DNA of 37,297 bases from Holosporales bacterium (GTDB taxonomy: Bacteria > Pseudomonadota > Alphaproteobacteria > UBA3830 > JAIRMZ01), in the NCBI GenBank assembly GCA_031266655.1, contig JAISAP010000058.1, forward strand, positions 1-37,297. The letters run 5' to 3'. A program made the position numbers and the translations under genes. The notes under the pieces are model-generated. The model saw only the letters and a program-made list of their open reading frames with translations. It did not search any database and was not told the DNA's origin. Shown here one piece after another: positions 1 through 8,106 of this stretch (the first letter of the stretch is position 1; every line of letters starts with the position of its first letter).

Positions 1-295
1 GGATGCAACTACACCGGCCTTACGCGAAAACTTTGAGGAAAGTACACCTGTATGATGTATGGAGTTAACAGACGCGCTTGCATAAACTTGACGAACGCAA
101 GCTACAGAGAAACACGCCCGCACCAAGTCCACAATAACCGCGGCACAATGCCGCGGGGCTCTTGTGCAGTCTATTGACTTGAGTCGTCGCAAGAGCGTGG
201 ATCCCCCTACACCAGTGTTACGATAAACTTCCAAAGGATGTCCCCGTGTTCAGTCCATAGCAACCGCTGCTGAACGCCGCGAGGCCCTTGTGATA
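1..295 (+). repeat. Hairpin-repeat array A (about 1.5 units, forward orientation)
   Basis: Non-coding. The conserved marker ctacacc...ttacg occurs at 9 and again at 207, giving a period of 198. Before the second marker are two adjacent hairpins. The first pairs CCGCGGCA (138-145) with TGCCGCGG (149-156). The second pairs GCTCTTGTG (158-166) with CGCAAGAGC (188-196). A third, degenerate unit starts near 263 and is cut at about 295 by an IS1595-type remnant. The unit is shared with the arrays at 8641, 10260 and 12931, but the stem sequences differ from those copies. No convincing open frame is present. Confidence 0.75.
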
Positions 296-681
296 GACTC
301 TCGCCCGACACCTTTTTTTGGGTACTTGACCAGATTAGGCCATAAACTGAGGAGATTCTCACCTCTGTTGTTATACCGGAATTCACACTCTATTCTGGCG
401 CGAAAGGAAGACATCGCCTCTTAAGCTGTTAAACTTAGCACAACGTCTCTTTGCAAAGTTCCAAAATAACTCTCTTCGAAACTCTGTCGGACGATCAGCT
501 CTCGAAAATGCTTGTAGTGTAAGTTCATAGTGTTCCACTTTACTGTGAGCCATGACCTCGCGGAACTTGCCGACATGTCCTCGCAGAAACATGTAAGAAT
601 TCTGCGTTTCTCGTAAGTCCCTAACCGACTGAATCTCAACAGGGTTTACCCTACCTAACATCATCTTACTAGGAGAGAACC
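296..681 (-). mobile_element. IS1595-family element, internally deleted remnant (386 bp)
   Basis: Read on the minus strand, the element begins with a terminal repeat like GGTTCTCTCCTAG (669-681). It then carries the transposase N-terminus (RLGTYEKRRILTCFCED) and, after a large internal gap, the C-terminal signature (FWNFAKRRCAKFNSLRGDVF). A tail ends in GACTCTCGCCCGAC (from 296 on plus). The middle of the transposase, including the DESYFG region seen in the 9301 copy, is missing, so this is a MITE-like deletion derivative unable to encode transposase. Its 5' flank matches that of the 9301 copy closely. It sits inside a unit of repeat array A. No clear target-site duplication is visible. Confidence 0.72.
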
Positions 682-765
682 ATATTTAAACCTAGGTGGA
701 TAGGATGAGAAGCGCGGATGCGCGTATCCTGGCCCTTGTTGGGATTTCGGCAAAGAGGAAGAGGT

Positions 766-1524
766 ATGCTGTTCAAGCTTGTCCATAGGGACACGTACGC
801 TCGCAGAGAGCATTACGAACATTACAGGGAGCAGCACTGCACGGTTAGCATCACGGTGCCGATTGATGTCACCGATCTCTGCCCCGTCCTCAAGCAGCGC
901 CAGTTGAAAACGCATCCGACGCTCCTCTGGCTGGTATCGTCCGTTGTGAATGCCCTACAGGAATTTCGCATGGAGCGGGATGCGCAGGGCCGGCTGGGCT
1001 TTTACGAGGTTCTGCATCCGGTCTATACGATCATGCAGGAACAAACGAAAACTTTTTCATGTTTATGGACACAATTTTCCTCCTCCTTTAAGGAATTCCA
1101 CCGCGCCTATTGTGCCGATGTGAAACATTACGCGGACGGATCGTTGGCTCCGCAAAAGGATTATCCGCCGAATGTTTTCCCTATTTCATGCATACCGTGG
1201 GTTGATTTTACAGCGCTCCATCTGAGCTTCAAAGAGCAAAACCTGCTCCCCATCTTTACCATAGGGAAAATCGCAGAACACTCTGGTAGCATGGTCATGC
1301 CTCTCGCGATCCAAGTCCACCATGCTGTGTGCGACGGCTATCACATTGGGCAATTCGTTGATCGAACACCGCGAGCAATGGATCGCCCTGTAACAACGAA
1401 GTCGCCCATACCGCACGCTCTTCCTGGAGGTCTCGATGCCTTCTGCGCGTCCTCTTTTCAGGAGCAGAAGAGTTTGCTAGAGTGGCGCTGTTTAAGAGAG
1501 AGGGTCGTTTCCGGGTTTATTTAG
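766..1524 (+). CDS. cat: CatA-like chloramphenicol/O-acetyltransferase, C-terminus frameshifted
   Basis: The product resembles trimeric type A chloramphenicol acetyltransferases, which use acetyl-CoA to acetylate chloramphenicol or similar hydroxyl acceptors. Landmarks are the N-terminal YARREHYEHY, the mid-protein HEQTKTF-like segment (QEQTKTFSCLW), NVFPIS...PWVDFTALHL, and the catalytic motif HHAVCDGYH near residue 186. The ATG at 766 is chosen because an AGAGGAAGAGG ribosome site precedes it and the family starts there; the frame is open from 718. After the catalytic motif the frame appears shifted. From 1358, the +1 frame reads LIEHREQWIAL and stops at 1391-1393, giving the usual length of about 208 residues. 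The annotated frame instead runs on into 40-odd unrelated residues. The enzyme may therefore lack its last helix. It sits among IS remnants, which fits acquisition by transfer. The true substrate is unknown. Confidence 0.8.
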   Translation: MLFKLVHRDTYARREHYEHYREQHCTVSITVPIDVTDLCPVLKQRQLKTHPTLLWLVSSVVNALQEFRMERDAQGRLGFYEVLHPVYTIMQEQTKTFSCLWTQFSSSFKEFHRAYCADVKHYADGSLAPQKDYPPNVFPISCIPWVDFTALHLSFKEQNLLPIFTIGKIAEHSGSMVMPLAIQVHHAVCDGYHIGQFVDRTPRAMDRPVTTKSPIPHALPGGLDAFCASSFQEQKSLLEWRCLRERVVSGFI

Positions 1525-2169
1525 CTTGGTGGCCATGGCGGGGGAAAAAGCGCTCCATTCCATTCCGAACTGGACAGCGAAAGCCCCCAGCGGCGATGAT
1601 ACTTCGTCTTAAGGCGCGGGAAAGTAGCACGTTGCCAAGCTTAACAAGCCCGGGTTCAGGCTGACTTTTTTCCTTGAGCCTTGTTCTGGGTGCGCCTTGA
1701 GTTTTGTCTGTGTTTGATTCTCGGCAGGCTTGTCCTCTGGAAAAGCAGATGTCTTCGCTTGCCAAGGGCTTGGGGTTCACCTCTACTTTCGGCACATAGG
1801 CTTTTCGTTTGGTGGGCCGGAAGAATTCCAGGTCTGTGTTCTCCCAAGCCTGATTGTCTAGTCTTTCTCGAAGGTCTCTGGCCCTTAATACACCAGAACC
1901 TCGTATCCTTGTTGGAGCGCAACTCGTCCCAAAGGCGAACCGGCACTCCCTGCTTATCTCTGCAAAGCCCATAAATTTACAACCTCCCTCCGTAGTTTGA
2001 GAAGGCAGAGCGGATCCCAAGGTCTTTACTTGTAAAACCGACCATAATACTTTTGTGAAAATGGGAAATTGTTCGACGGATCCCATCAGCCCACAATCTG
2101 TGGATTTTCCGTATGTCTCACCTTAGCTGGCCTAATTTTGCTAACTTAGAACTGGCACTCCCTAATAGG
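1525..2169. other. Intergenic stretch with an unresolved degenerate reading frame
   Basis: About 645 bases between the acetyltransferase and the HEAT-repeat gene. A 189-codon frame is open on the minus strand (1517-2086), and other frames overlap it, but no family is recognisable, no ribosome site is evident and the composition is arginine/proline-rich as in shadow frames. I regard it as decayed or non-coding. A 62-bp segment at 2012-2073 recurs at 3290-3351. Confidence 0.4.
2012..2073 (+). repeat. 62-bp direct repeat, left copy
   Basis: This segment starts ggatcccaaggtctttactt and ends gggaaattgtt. It recurs in the same orientation at 3290-3351 with three mismatches that I can count. The two copies bracket the HEAT-repeat gene and its promoter at a distance of 1278 bp. 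Origin unknown: it could be the end of a mobile element or the footprint of a duplication. Confidence 0.8.
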
Positions 2170-2198
2170 TTGACAGATAGGAACATATGAGATGCAAT
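2170..2198 (+). promoter_or_regulatory. Likely sigma70-type promoter of the HEAT-repeat gene
   Basis: A perfect -35 box TTGACA (2170-2175) is followed, after a 17-base spacer, by TGCAAT (2193-2198), which matches four of six positions of a -10 box. Transcription would start near 2205. That makes upstream start codons of the frame (2187) unlikely and supports translation from ATG 2229. Confidence 0.5.
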
Positions 2199-2228
2199 AC
2201 GTGCACTTGGACTCAGGGGGACAGAGAT

Positions 2229-2987
2229 ATGAGCAGATTTGGCAAATTGTTGCTCCTAGCGGCTACCTTTATGACACTCAGTGTAAGGGGTATGGCAGGA
2301 GATCTAGAAGCTCTGCAACAGCAATTGGATGATCCCAACCCCAAAGTACAGCTTGCGGCAGCTCAGGCGCTAGAGCAGCAGGACCCAACGAGGATGGTAC
2401 CACGTGTGCTCGATAGAATGCGGAATATTCGTGCGGATGCTTACTTTCAGCGATTAGATGATCGTCGCCACGGGGTACGTTTTGATGCTGCTCGAGCGTG
2501 GGAGCAATTGGACCAGAAAGATCCAACAAGGCCGTTTCCGGACGACAGACGCAATAAAGTGCAGGAAGTTCTGGATGGTAGCCTGTTACAACAGCAATTG
2601 GGTGATCTCAACCCCGAAGTACAGCTTGCAGCGGCCCAGGCGCTAGAGCAGCACTACATGGAGAGGCTGTCTTTGCCTGTGCGTTGGAGGGTGTTTGAAA
2701 TTGTGGACGGCAGACAACTGTTACAACAGCAATTGGATGATCCCGACCCCGAAGTACAACTTGCAGCGGCCCAGGCGCTAGAGCAGCAGTACATGGAGAG
2801 GCTGCCTTTGCTTGTGCGTTGGAGGGTGTTTGAAATTGTGGACGGCAGACAACTGTTGCAACAGCAATTGGATGATCTCAACCCCGAAGTACAGCTTGCA
2901 GCGGCCCAGGCGCTAGAGCAGCAGGACCCAACAAGGATGGCGCCACGTGTGCGCGATAGAATGCAGAATATTTTGGAGCCTCAATAA
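2229..2987 (+). CDS. Exported HEAT-like repeat protein
   Basis: A 252-residue protein. It has a signal peptide (MSRFGKLLLLAATFMTLSVRGMAG) followed by helical repeats of the HEAT/armadillo kind, each with the core QLDDPNPEVQLAAAQALEQ. Five cores are visible; the second is divergent (RLDDRRHGVRFDAARAWEQ). The last three lie in a tandem array with a 135-bp period (from 2583, 2718 and 2853), nearly identical in DNA, so the gene has recently expanded by unit duplication. Such solenoids bind proteins; no catalytic domain is present. ATG 2229 is preferred over codons from 2187 because it starts the signal peptide and lies downstream of the promoter. The gene is flanked by 62-bp direct repeats. The binding partner cannot be read from sequence; a host-directed or periplasmic scaffold role is inference. 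Confidence 0.8.
   Translation: MSRFGKLLLLAATFMTLSVRGMAGDLEALQQQLDDPNPKVQLAAAQALEQQDPTRMVPRVLDRMRNIRADAYFQRLDDRRHGVRFDAARAWEQLDQKDPTRPFPDDRRNKVQEVLDGSLLQQQLGDLNPEVQLAAAQALEQHYMERLSLPVRWRVFEIVDGRQLLQQQLDDPDPEVQLAAAQALEQQYMERLPLLVRWRVFEIVDGRQLLQQQLDDLNPEVQLAAAQALEQQDPTRMAPRVRDRMQNILEPQ
2583..2980 (+). repeat. Intragenic 135-bp tandem repeat (three copies, last partial)
   Basis: Units begin at 2583, 2718 and 2853 (ctgttacaacagcaattgg). The first two are full length and differ at few positions. The third diverges after the ALEQQ codons, where it returns to a DPTRM segment like that at the protein's N-terminus. The 45-codon period keeps the frame, so gain or loss of units would alter protein length without a frameshift. 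Confidence 0.85.
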
Positions 2988-3435
2988 AAACCAGTCAGCC
3001 AACTGGTGTTGAGAATGGGCGCCAGCTGCGTTCTTCCTCCGCTGCTTGTCGTTGTGCCCTATGTAAGGACACTGTTCTCGTACAGACACTACAATGTTAC
3101 TATATAAGAAACGGCGAACCGATCGAAGACTAGGGCACCTCCAGCGGCTCCACGGCTTTTCTTACTCTCATCTTTCTTACCCCAAAATACCTTCTCAAAA
3201 GCGCTGAAATCTTGGAAATTCTCTTCAAAACTGTACTACAATGTCCGCACACAGAAAGCACTTGCAGGTGAAATTGACGGTGTTTCTACGGATCCCAAGG
3301 TCTTTACTTGCAGAACCGACCATAATACTTTTGTAAAAATGGGAAATTGTTGAAGGCCCTTCGTGAGCTTTTGGCCTGCTGGGGGTTTGCGTGTTTCACC
3401 TTCGCAACGCGGTTTTCCAGGAAAGATCTGAGCGT
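2988..3435. other. Intergenic region between HEAT and LRR genes
   Basis: About 450 bases without a supportable gene. It contains the right copy of the 62-bp direct repeat. The short inverted repeat ccagt...actgg just after the HEAT gene stop (about 2991-3006) is too weak to call a terminator. The LRR gene's ribosome site (aggaaag) lies at the end. Confidence 0.4.
3290..3351 (+). repeat. 62-bp direct repeat, right copy
   Basis: Partner of 2012-2073, same orientation, three mismatches. It lies about 85 bases upstream of the LRR protein start, so it could also carry promoter or leader sequence for that gene. Confidence 0.8.
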
Positions 3436-4401
3436 ATGGCAAATGATGGGAGTCATAAAGAAGTGAAGACACAAAAGATTTTGGGCACAGTTTTTGCATT
3501 CCTTATGGAAACCCTGAGTGGATTTTCTGGGGTGGAGGCGATGACGCAGGACGATAGGAAACTTCTTGAGGATCATCCACGCACTCTGCTGATACCCTAC
3601 GAGGATAATGCATCGAAGTGGTTGCTGAAAGATCTTGCCTGGTGTTTCTCTGATTCTCGAAAGTCGGCTGCCGTTAAGGGGGTGAAAGTGCTGTTTTCTG
3701 AACGCGGGTTTGGCTTTGACTGGCAGACGGGAATAGAGGTGCGGATCGACTTCTTCTCTTGCATACCAGCGTTCGTTCTTATTCCCCCCTATGTAAAGAG
3801 ACTCCCAGAACGGTGTTTTGAACGTCGTCAGATGCCTCTTTCCTTCGCCTTTGAGGCTGGCTCTCAGCTCGAGAAACTGGGGGAGTCCACTTTTCTCTTT
3901 TGCCACTCCCTGAGGTCCATTGCTATTCCTGCTGGAGTCAAGGAGATTGCTACCAGGTGTTTTGCATATTGCCGATCCCTTGATTCCGTTACTTTTGAGG
4001 CTGGATCTCGGCTCGAGAAACTGGGGGATTATGCCTTTTCTGGCGCAAATATTAGCTGCATCGTCCTTCCCGCACCCCTGGAAAGAATCGGTACGAAGTG
4101 CTTTGCAGGCTGTCGGTCCCTTTCGGTGGTAGTTTTCGCGGAAGATTGTCACCCCCAAATTGGAGAGAGGGTTTTCTATAGGAATTCTCGGATACGGGTT
4201 GTTTTTTCGGATGGTGCGCAGATCGAAGGCTGGGAAGCGAGTGCTTACTGCGCACGCTACCGAGAGTCTCCAACGCTTCCTCGAGGCAACTCTTTCTCTT
4301 TGGCGATCCCTGCAGGAAAAGCGAACCCCCTCCGGCGGACCGCATCACATCCTGATTTTAAGCTAACACCCCTTTTGTCTGCTTACGCGTTGAGTGGATA
4401 G
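3436..4401 (+). CDS. Exported BspA-like leucine-rich repeat protein (short)
   Basis: A 321-residue protein of the BspA/LRR_5 type. Start ATG 3436 follows aggaaag at suitable spacing. An N-terminal hydrophobic segment (ILGTVFAFLMETLSGFSG, about residues 15-32) probably serves for export. From about residue 115 it has repeats of the form IP..VKxIxxRCFxxCxSL..V.FE.GS.LEKLG..AF. About four modules are visible (RSIAIPAGVKEIATRCF; SCIVLPAPLERIGTKCF), followed by a non-repeat C-terminal tail of roughly 75 residues. BspA-type LRR proteins of bacteria and protists bind host matrix or other cells; that role here is inference. The same module family builds the much larger protein at 34521-37094. No operon partner is seen; the next gene is convergent. 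Confidence 0.78.
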   Translation: MANDGSHKEVKTQKILGTVFAFLMETLSGFSGVEAMTQDDRKLLEDHPRTLLIPYEDNASKWLLKDLAWCFSDSRKSAAVKGVKVLFSERGFGFDWQTGIEVRIDFFSCIPAFVLIPPYVKRLPERCFERRQMPLSFAFEAGSQLEKLGESTFLFCHSLRSIAIPAGVKEIATRCFAYCRSLDSVTFEAGSRLEKLGDYAFSGANISCIVLPAPLERIGTKCFAGCRSLSVVVFAEDCHPQIGERVFYRNSRIRVVFSDGAQIEGWEASAYCARYRESPTLPRGNSFSLAIPAGKANPLRRTASHPDFKLTPLLSAYALSG

Positions 4402-4566
4402 GCTCGAGGACTTCCCTCTCTCCTGTTGAGACCTCCTATGCCTCCCAGTGTTCAGGGAGATCTTGCCTCTCCTAAACCGACCTTCGCTCACATAATTTTG
4501 TGAGTCTGGGCCCTTACGTTTTCCTCACGAAAAATCGATGGGAGCTGTCCTGACGCCTGCCGCGCG

Positions 4567-5778
4567 TCACTCCGCTTCCCGCTTTCCCTTCTCCGACTTT
4601 TGCCGCGCCTCTAGGGCCCTTTTGAGTACAGTAAATTGCGGCCAAGAATCCTTACGCTCGACTCTTGGCGTTTCTCCCCGCTCAACGGCCTTCCAGTAGC
4701 TCCAGGGTAGGCCGTCGCTCCCGAGTTCATAGTCCATACCATCCCACGAGTCTTCTCTGAACGCGTAAAAGGCCCAATGCCAGTGATGGCCCTCAAAAAT
4801 CTGGAGGAGATCGTGCAGGTATTGCGGCAAATTGCTTTGTTTCCGATAGCCTCCAAACTCGCCAACCAGAATTCTCTTCGAGGGAATGTGATAGGCTCTT
4901 TGGAAGTCGACTACTGCCCGCATGTACGCTTCAAGCGCCGCCCGATCCCAGTATTTCCCGTTGATGGTTCCTGGATACAGATACTTTCCGCAGTTTTTGC
5001 GGTTCGTATAGGCGTAGGGTTCGTACATGTGGAACGAGTAGAGGATGTATTGGGCATCGAGGGAATGCATGTATCTAAAAGCCCCCGGATCCGCATAGGC
5101 GGAAGCCTCAAGAAGGATCGGTGTGTTCGGATCGACGCTCCTGATCGCCTCGACAACCTCCTCGTGGAACGCGCGCAAAGGGTGCTGCGCCCGTTTTTGC
5201 AGTTCCGGATGTTGCTCTGGGTGGTCTGAAATCCTCCCTGACAAGAGATCTTCTGGGCGCGGCTCGTTTAAAACATCATAAGCGACAACGATGGGACAAG
5301 TGCGCAATGCGCGCGCCAAATCTTTCCAAAATTTTACAGCCTGTTTCCTGTACTGTGGATCCTGCCAGATCCTCGAGTCGTATGTGCCGCCGTTGTGTTG
5401 GCTCCATCGGCACCCCGGAAGACCAAGCATCGTGATGACAACCGGCATGCCTTCTTCTGCAAACATGGCGAGCACTTTTTTGAGATACGTCAGATCGTTT
5501 GAGTCCAGTTGGTCGTAGTGGTCTGCATCTCCCATAAGAAAATCCTTTCTCTTGCTTGGCCATTTATCTAGCGACAAACGTACAAATTTTATGTTGTACT
5601 TCTTGGCGGCTCTGATATCTTCTCGGTTCACCTGTCCATTGAAAATGTTGGTCCCTCTCTGGCTTTCTTCCCAAAAAGCGATCTTCTCGCTAGGTTGGAC
5701 CTCATCTCTTGGGCCATCCCCACAACCCGTACTGAGCAGCAAGAAGCTGGCAAGAAACACGGCCGGGTTGCGCGGCAT
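4567..5778 (-). CDS. Glycoside hydrolase family 5 (cellulase-like) lipoprotein
   Basis: A 403-residue GH5 (beta/alpha)8-barrel enzyme, likely hydrolysing beta-1,4-linked glucan or mannan. The start is ATG 5778, where the signal peptide begins; a GTG at 5805 lies in frame but has no ribosome site. A lipobox LSTGC places the lipidated Cys at residue 19. Family landmarks are the DVLNEPRP motif with acid/base Glu172, SFHMYEP (His250, Tyr252) and the nucleophile in ILVGEFGG (Glu307). Length is normal and both catalytic residues are present, so it is probably active at the outer membrane or surface. It is transcribed away from secB, with only 50 bases between the start codons. A glycan hydrolase in a genome otherwise rich in host-interaction proteins suggests a cellulose-bearing host or diet (for example amoebal cysts or algae), which is inference. 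Confidence 0.88.
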   Translation of the reverse strand: MPRNPAVFLASFLLLSTGCGDGPRDEVQPSEKIAFWEESQRGTNIFNGQVNREDIRAAKKYNIKFVRLSLDKWPSKRKDFLMGDADHYDQLDSNDLTYLKKVLAMFAEEGMPVVITMLGLPGCRWSQHNGGTYDSRIWQDPQYRKQAVKFWKDLARALRTCPIVVAYDVLNEPRPEDLLSGRISDHPEQHPELQKRAQHPLRAFHEEVVEAIRSVDPNTPILLEASAYADPGAFRYMHSLDAQYILYSFHMYEPYAYTNRKNCGKYLYPGTINGKYWDRAALEAYMRAVVDFQRAYHIPSKRILVGEFGGYRKQSNLPQYLHDLLQIFEGHHWHWAFYAFREDSWDGMDYELGSDGLPWSYWKAVERGETPRVERKDSWPQFTVLKRALEARQKSEKGKREAE

Positions 5779-5828
5779 AAAATCTTCTGATAGGCCTGGA
5801 ATCACACCCGGAAGATAGGAGAGAGGCC

Positions 5829-6284
5829 ATGACGAAGCAACCTGCGGGTGGAACTCCTCAAGAAGCGACGATGGAGATCCTCGCGCAGTATATCAAGGAC
5901 CTGTCTTTTGAAGCCCCAGGAGCGCGGCAACTGTTTACGGGTCAGCCCAATATTGAGGTTCATATGAACGTCCGCGCAGAGGCGGTGGACGCGGAAAAAG
6001 GGGAGCATGCGGTCTCCTTGGATATCAAAGCCTCCGCTACGGCTAACGATAAAGCCCCTATCTTCCTCCTTGAGCTGACCTACACAGGCGTTTTCTCGTT
6101 TCAAAATGTGCCGCAGGAAAATCTTCACCTCGCCCTCTATGTCAACGCCCCGCACCACCTCTTCCCTTTTGCACGCAGTATTCTCGCGCATCTCACCGCA
6201 GAAAATGGCCTTCCGCCTCTTCTCCTCGCTCCCGTCAATTTTCTCAAGTTGTACAGCGAGTCCCAAAACGCTTCGTTGAACTAA
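5829..6284 (+). CDS. secB: Protein-export chaperone SecB
   Basis: A 151-residue cytoplasmic chaperone that holds preproteins unfolded and delivers them to SecA. Family landmarks are QYIKDLSFEAPG, a central LELTYTGVFSF strand, APHHLFPFAR and the C-terminal NGLPPLLLAPVNF. Length is typical. ATG 5829 follows aggagagagg at normal spacing. It lies 61 bases upstream of rplK, reads in the same direction and may be cotranscribed. SecB next to the L11 operon is unusual, as secE-nusG normally sit there. Its presence agrees with the many signal-peptide proteins in the window. Confidence 0.95.
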   Translation: MTKQPAGGTPQEATMEILAQYIKDLSFEAPGARQLFTGQPNIEVHMNVRAEAVDAEKGEHAVSLDIKASATANDKAPIFLLELTYTGVFSFQNVPQENLHLALYVNAPHHLFPFARSILAHLTAENGLPPLLLAPVNFLKLYSESQNASLN

Positions 6285-6345
6285 AGGTACCGCGCTCATT
6301 GCGACCCGCCAAAGAGTATGCTAGAGAAGGAGAAAGAGGCGCATC

Positions 6346-6777
6346 ATGGCAAAGAACGTTATCGGCTATGTGAAGCTGCAGGTCCCGGCCGGAAAGGCGA
6401 ATCCTTCTCCGCCGATTGGGCCCGCGTTGGGGCAGCGTGGGCTGAACATTATGGATTTTTGCAAGGCTTTCAATGCACAGACGCAGAATTTTGAGCCGGG
6501 AACGCCTTTGCCGGTGGTGATCTCTGTGTACGCCGATCGCACGTTTTCCTTTATCGTGAAAACCCCCCCTGTAAGCTTTTTCCTGAAAAAAGCAGCGGGC
6601 ATCGAGAAAGGATCGAAGACGACGGGGCGTGGGTCTTATGTGGGGAAAGTCACGATGGCGCAGATTCGTGAAATCGCCGAGAAAAAGAGGCAAGACTTGA
6701 ATGCTTGGGACATAGAGGCGGCAGCTCGGATGATTCGAGGGTCCGCACGCTCGATGGGATTGGAGGTTGCGGAGTGA
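6346..6777 (+). CDS. rplK: 50S ribosomal protein L11
   Basis: A 143-residue L11, part of the GTPase-associated stalk base that binds 23S rRNA. The N-terminal signature [24 protein letters not shown]-type segment and the [14 protein letters not shown] segment are intact, and the C-terminal RNA-binding part ([20 protein letters not shown]) is complete. An aaagaggcg ribosome site precedes ATG 6346. The stop overlaps the start of rplA (TGATG), implying translational coupling. First gene of the rplKAJL cluster. Confidence 0.97.
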   Translation: MAKNVIGYVKLQVPAGKANPSPPIGPALGQRGLNIMDFCKAFNAQTQNFEPGTPLPVVISVYADRTFSFIVKTPPVSFFLKKAAGIEKGSKTTGRGSYVGKVTMAQIREIAEKKRQDLNAWDIEAAARMIRGSARSMGLEVAE

Positions 6778-7463
6778 TGGGCAAGCGTCTGAGGGACCTC
6801 TTAAAAGGCTTTGACAAGGAGAAGCACTATTCCTTGGCGGAAGCTGTCGCTTTTTTGAAGAAAACTGCAACAACGCGTTTTGACGAGACGCTGGAAGTGG
6901 CCATCAACCTTGCCATTGATTCCAGGAAGGCAGACCAAAATATTCGCGGAATGGTGACGATGCCGCACGGGACGGGAAAGACGGTGCGTGTCATCGTGTT
7001 CTGCAAAGACCTGAAGGTGGAAGAGGCGCTCGCCGCGGGAGCGGACAGGGCGGGAGCCGAAGATTTGATCGCGCATGTCCAGAAGACGATCGACTTTGAT
7101 CTCTGCATCGCGACACCAGATATGATGGCGAGTGTTGGGAAATTAGGAAAAGTGCTTGGGCCAAAAGGATTGATGCCGAACCCGAAACTTGGAACCGTCA
7201 CGTCCGACGTAGCCACTGCGGTAAAAAATGCCAAGGGGGGACAGGTCGAGTTTCGCACGGAGAAGGCAGGGATTGTGCATGCGGGGTTGTGCAAGATGCA
7301 CTTTTCTCCGGCGCAAATTGAAGAAAGCGTGAAGGCTTTTGTGGGAGCGGTGGTACGAGCGCGACCCACGGGAATCAAGGGAAGCTATATCAAAAAGGTT
7401 TCTCTATCGACGACGATGGGACCGGGGTTGAAATTGGAACTGGGAGAAGTTTATAGTTTTTAA
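6777..7463 (+). CDS. rplA: 50S ribosomal protein L1
   Basis: A 228-residue L1, which binds 23S rRNA at the L1 stalk and, in many bacteria, represses its own L11-L1 mRNA. Visible landmarks are the N-terminal LLKGFDKEKHYSLAEAVAFLKK, GTGKTVRVIVF, and LGKVLGPKGLMPNPKLGTV. The ATG at 6777 is chosen because it overlaps the rplK stop and matches the family start; the frame is open further upstream inside rplK. Length is normal. Confidence 0.97.
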   Translation: MGKRLRDLLKGFDKEKHYSLAEAVAFLKKTATTRFDETLEVAINLAIDSRKADQNIRGMVTMPHGTGKTVRVIVFCKDLKVEEALAAGADRAGAEDLIAHVQKTIDFDLCIATPDMMASVGKLGKVLGPKGLMPNPKLGTVTSDVATAVKNAKGGQVEFRTEKAGIVHAGLCKMHFSPAQIEESVKAFVGAVVRARPTGIKGSYIKKVSLSTTMGPGLKLELGEVYSF

Positions 7464-7576
7464 TCAGGGTCTATCGGAGACCGCCGGGGTGAAACCTTAA
7501 AAATCCGGCGTAGATGGATGGGTTGTCTTGTGACGATCGCCGTTTTCTCGGAAGATTCCTTGCGTAAGAGGGAAAG
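7464..7576 (+). promoter_or_regulatory. Probable ribosomal protein L10 leader
   Basis: A 113-base gap between rplA and rplJ. In most bacteria this position holds the structured mRNA leader bound by L10-(L12)4 for autoregulation of rplJL. The segment has short complementary pieces (ggagaccgccgg...ccggcgtag, about 7479-7514) consistent with a folded leader. The assignment rests mainly on position and was not tested against a covariance model. Confidence 0.45.
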
Positions 7577-8089
7577 ATGGATCGTCAAGAGAAGGGTCAG
7601 TTTGTAGAAAAGATCCGGCATCAAATTGCGCAGAGTGCCTCGTTGGTGGTAGTGCGCCAGGAGGGGCTGACGGTCTCGGATGTCACGGAGCTGCGAGCGC
7701 AGATGCGTGAGGAAGGCGCCGTTTATCTCGTCTCCAAGAATACGTTGTCGCGTTTGGCGGTGAAAGGGACTCCGTTTGAAGATGCAACCGAGTTTTTGGA
7801 GGGGCCGACCGCGTTGACGTTTGCCTCTTCTGTTGCGGCCGTTGCAAGAGCGTTATTCAAATATGCAAAATCGAAAGAGGGAAAGCTGACGATCCTCGGT
7901 GGAAGCGGCGATGGGCGCGTTTTTTCTTGTAAGGAGCTGGAGCTGCTGTCGCAACTCCCATCCTTAGAGGTGTTACGGTCCAAGATGATGGGTGTTCTTC
8001 AGGCGCCTCTCCAGCGGGTCGCGTCGGTCATGCAGGCTCCAGCGGGGCAGGTGGCTCGTGCGCTTGGGGCGCACGCGAGTAAAGGGTAG
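7577..8089 (+). CDS. rplJ: 50S ribosomal protein L10
   Basis: A 170-residue L10, which anchors L7/L12 dimers to the ribosome stalk. Family features are the N-terminal [43 protein letters not shown], and a C-terminal helix for L12 binding. ATG 7577 follows aagagggaaag. It ends 17 bases before rplL. Normal length; no oddities. Confidence 0.96.
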   Translation: MDRQEKGQFVEKIRHQIAQSASLVVVRQEGLTVSDVTELRAQMREEGAVYLVSKNTLSRLAVKGTPFEDATEFLEGPTALTFASSVAAVARALFKYAKSKEGKLTILGGSGDGRVFSCKELELLSQLPSLEVLRSKMMGVLQAPLQRVASVMQAPAGQVARALGAHASKG

Positions 8090-8106
8090 CAAAAAAGGAA
8101 GAGGAA

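Noticed and set aside
1517-2086. 189-codon minus-strand frame as a gene
   Set aside because: No recognisable family, no ribosome site, Arg/Pro/Ser-rich shadow-like composition and overlapping open frames; at most a decayed gene.
4052-4348. Minus-strand frames inside the LRR gene 3436-4401
   Set aside because: Antisense shadows of a repetitive coding region.
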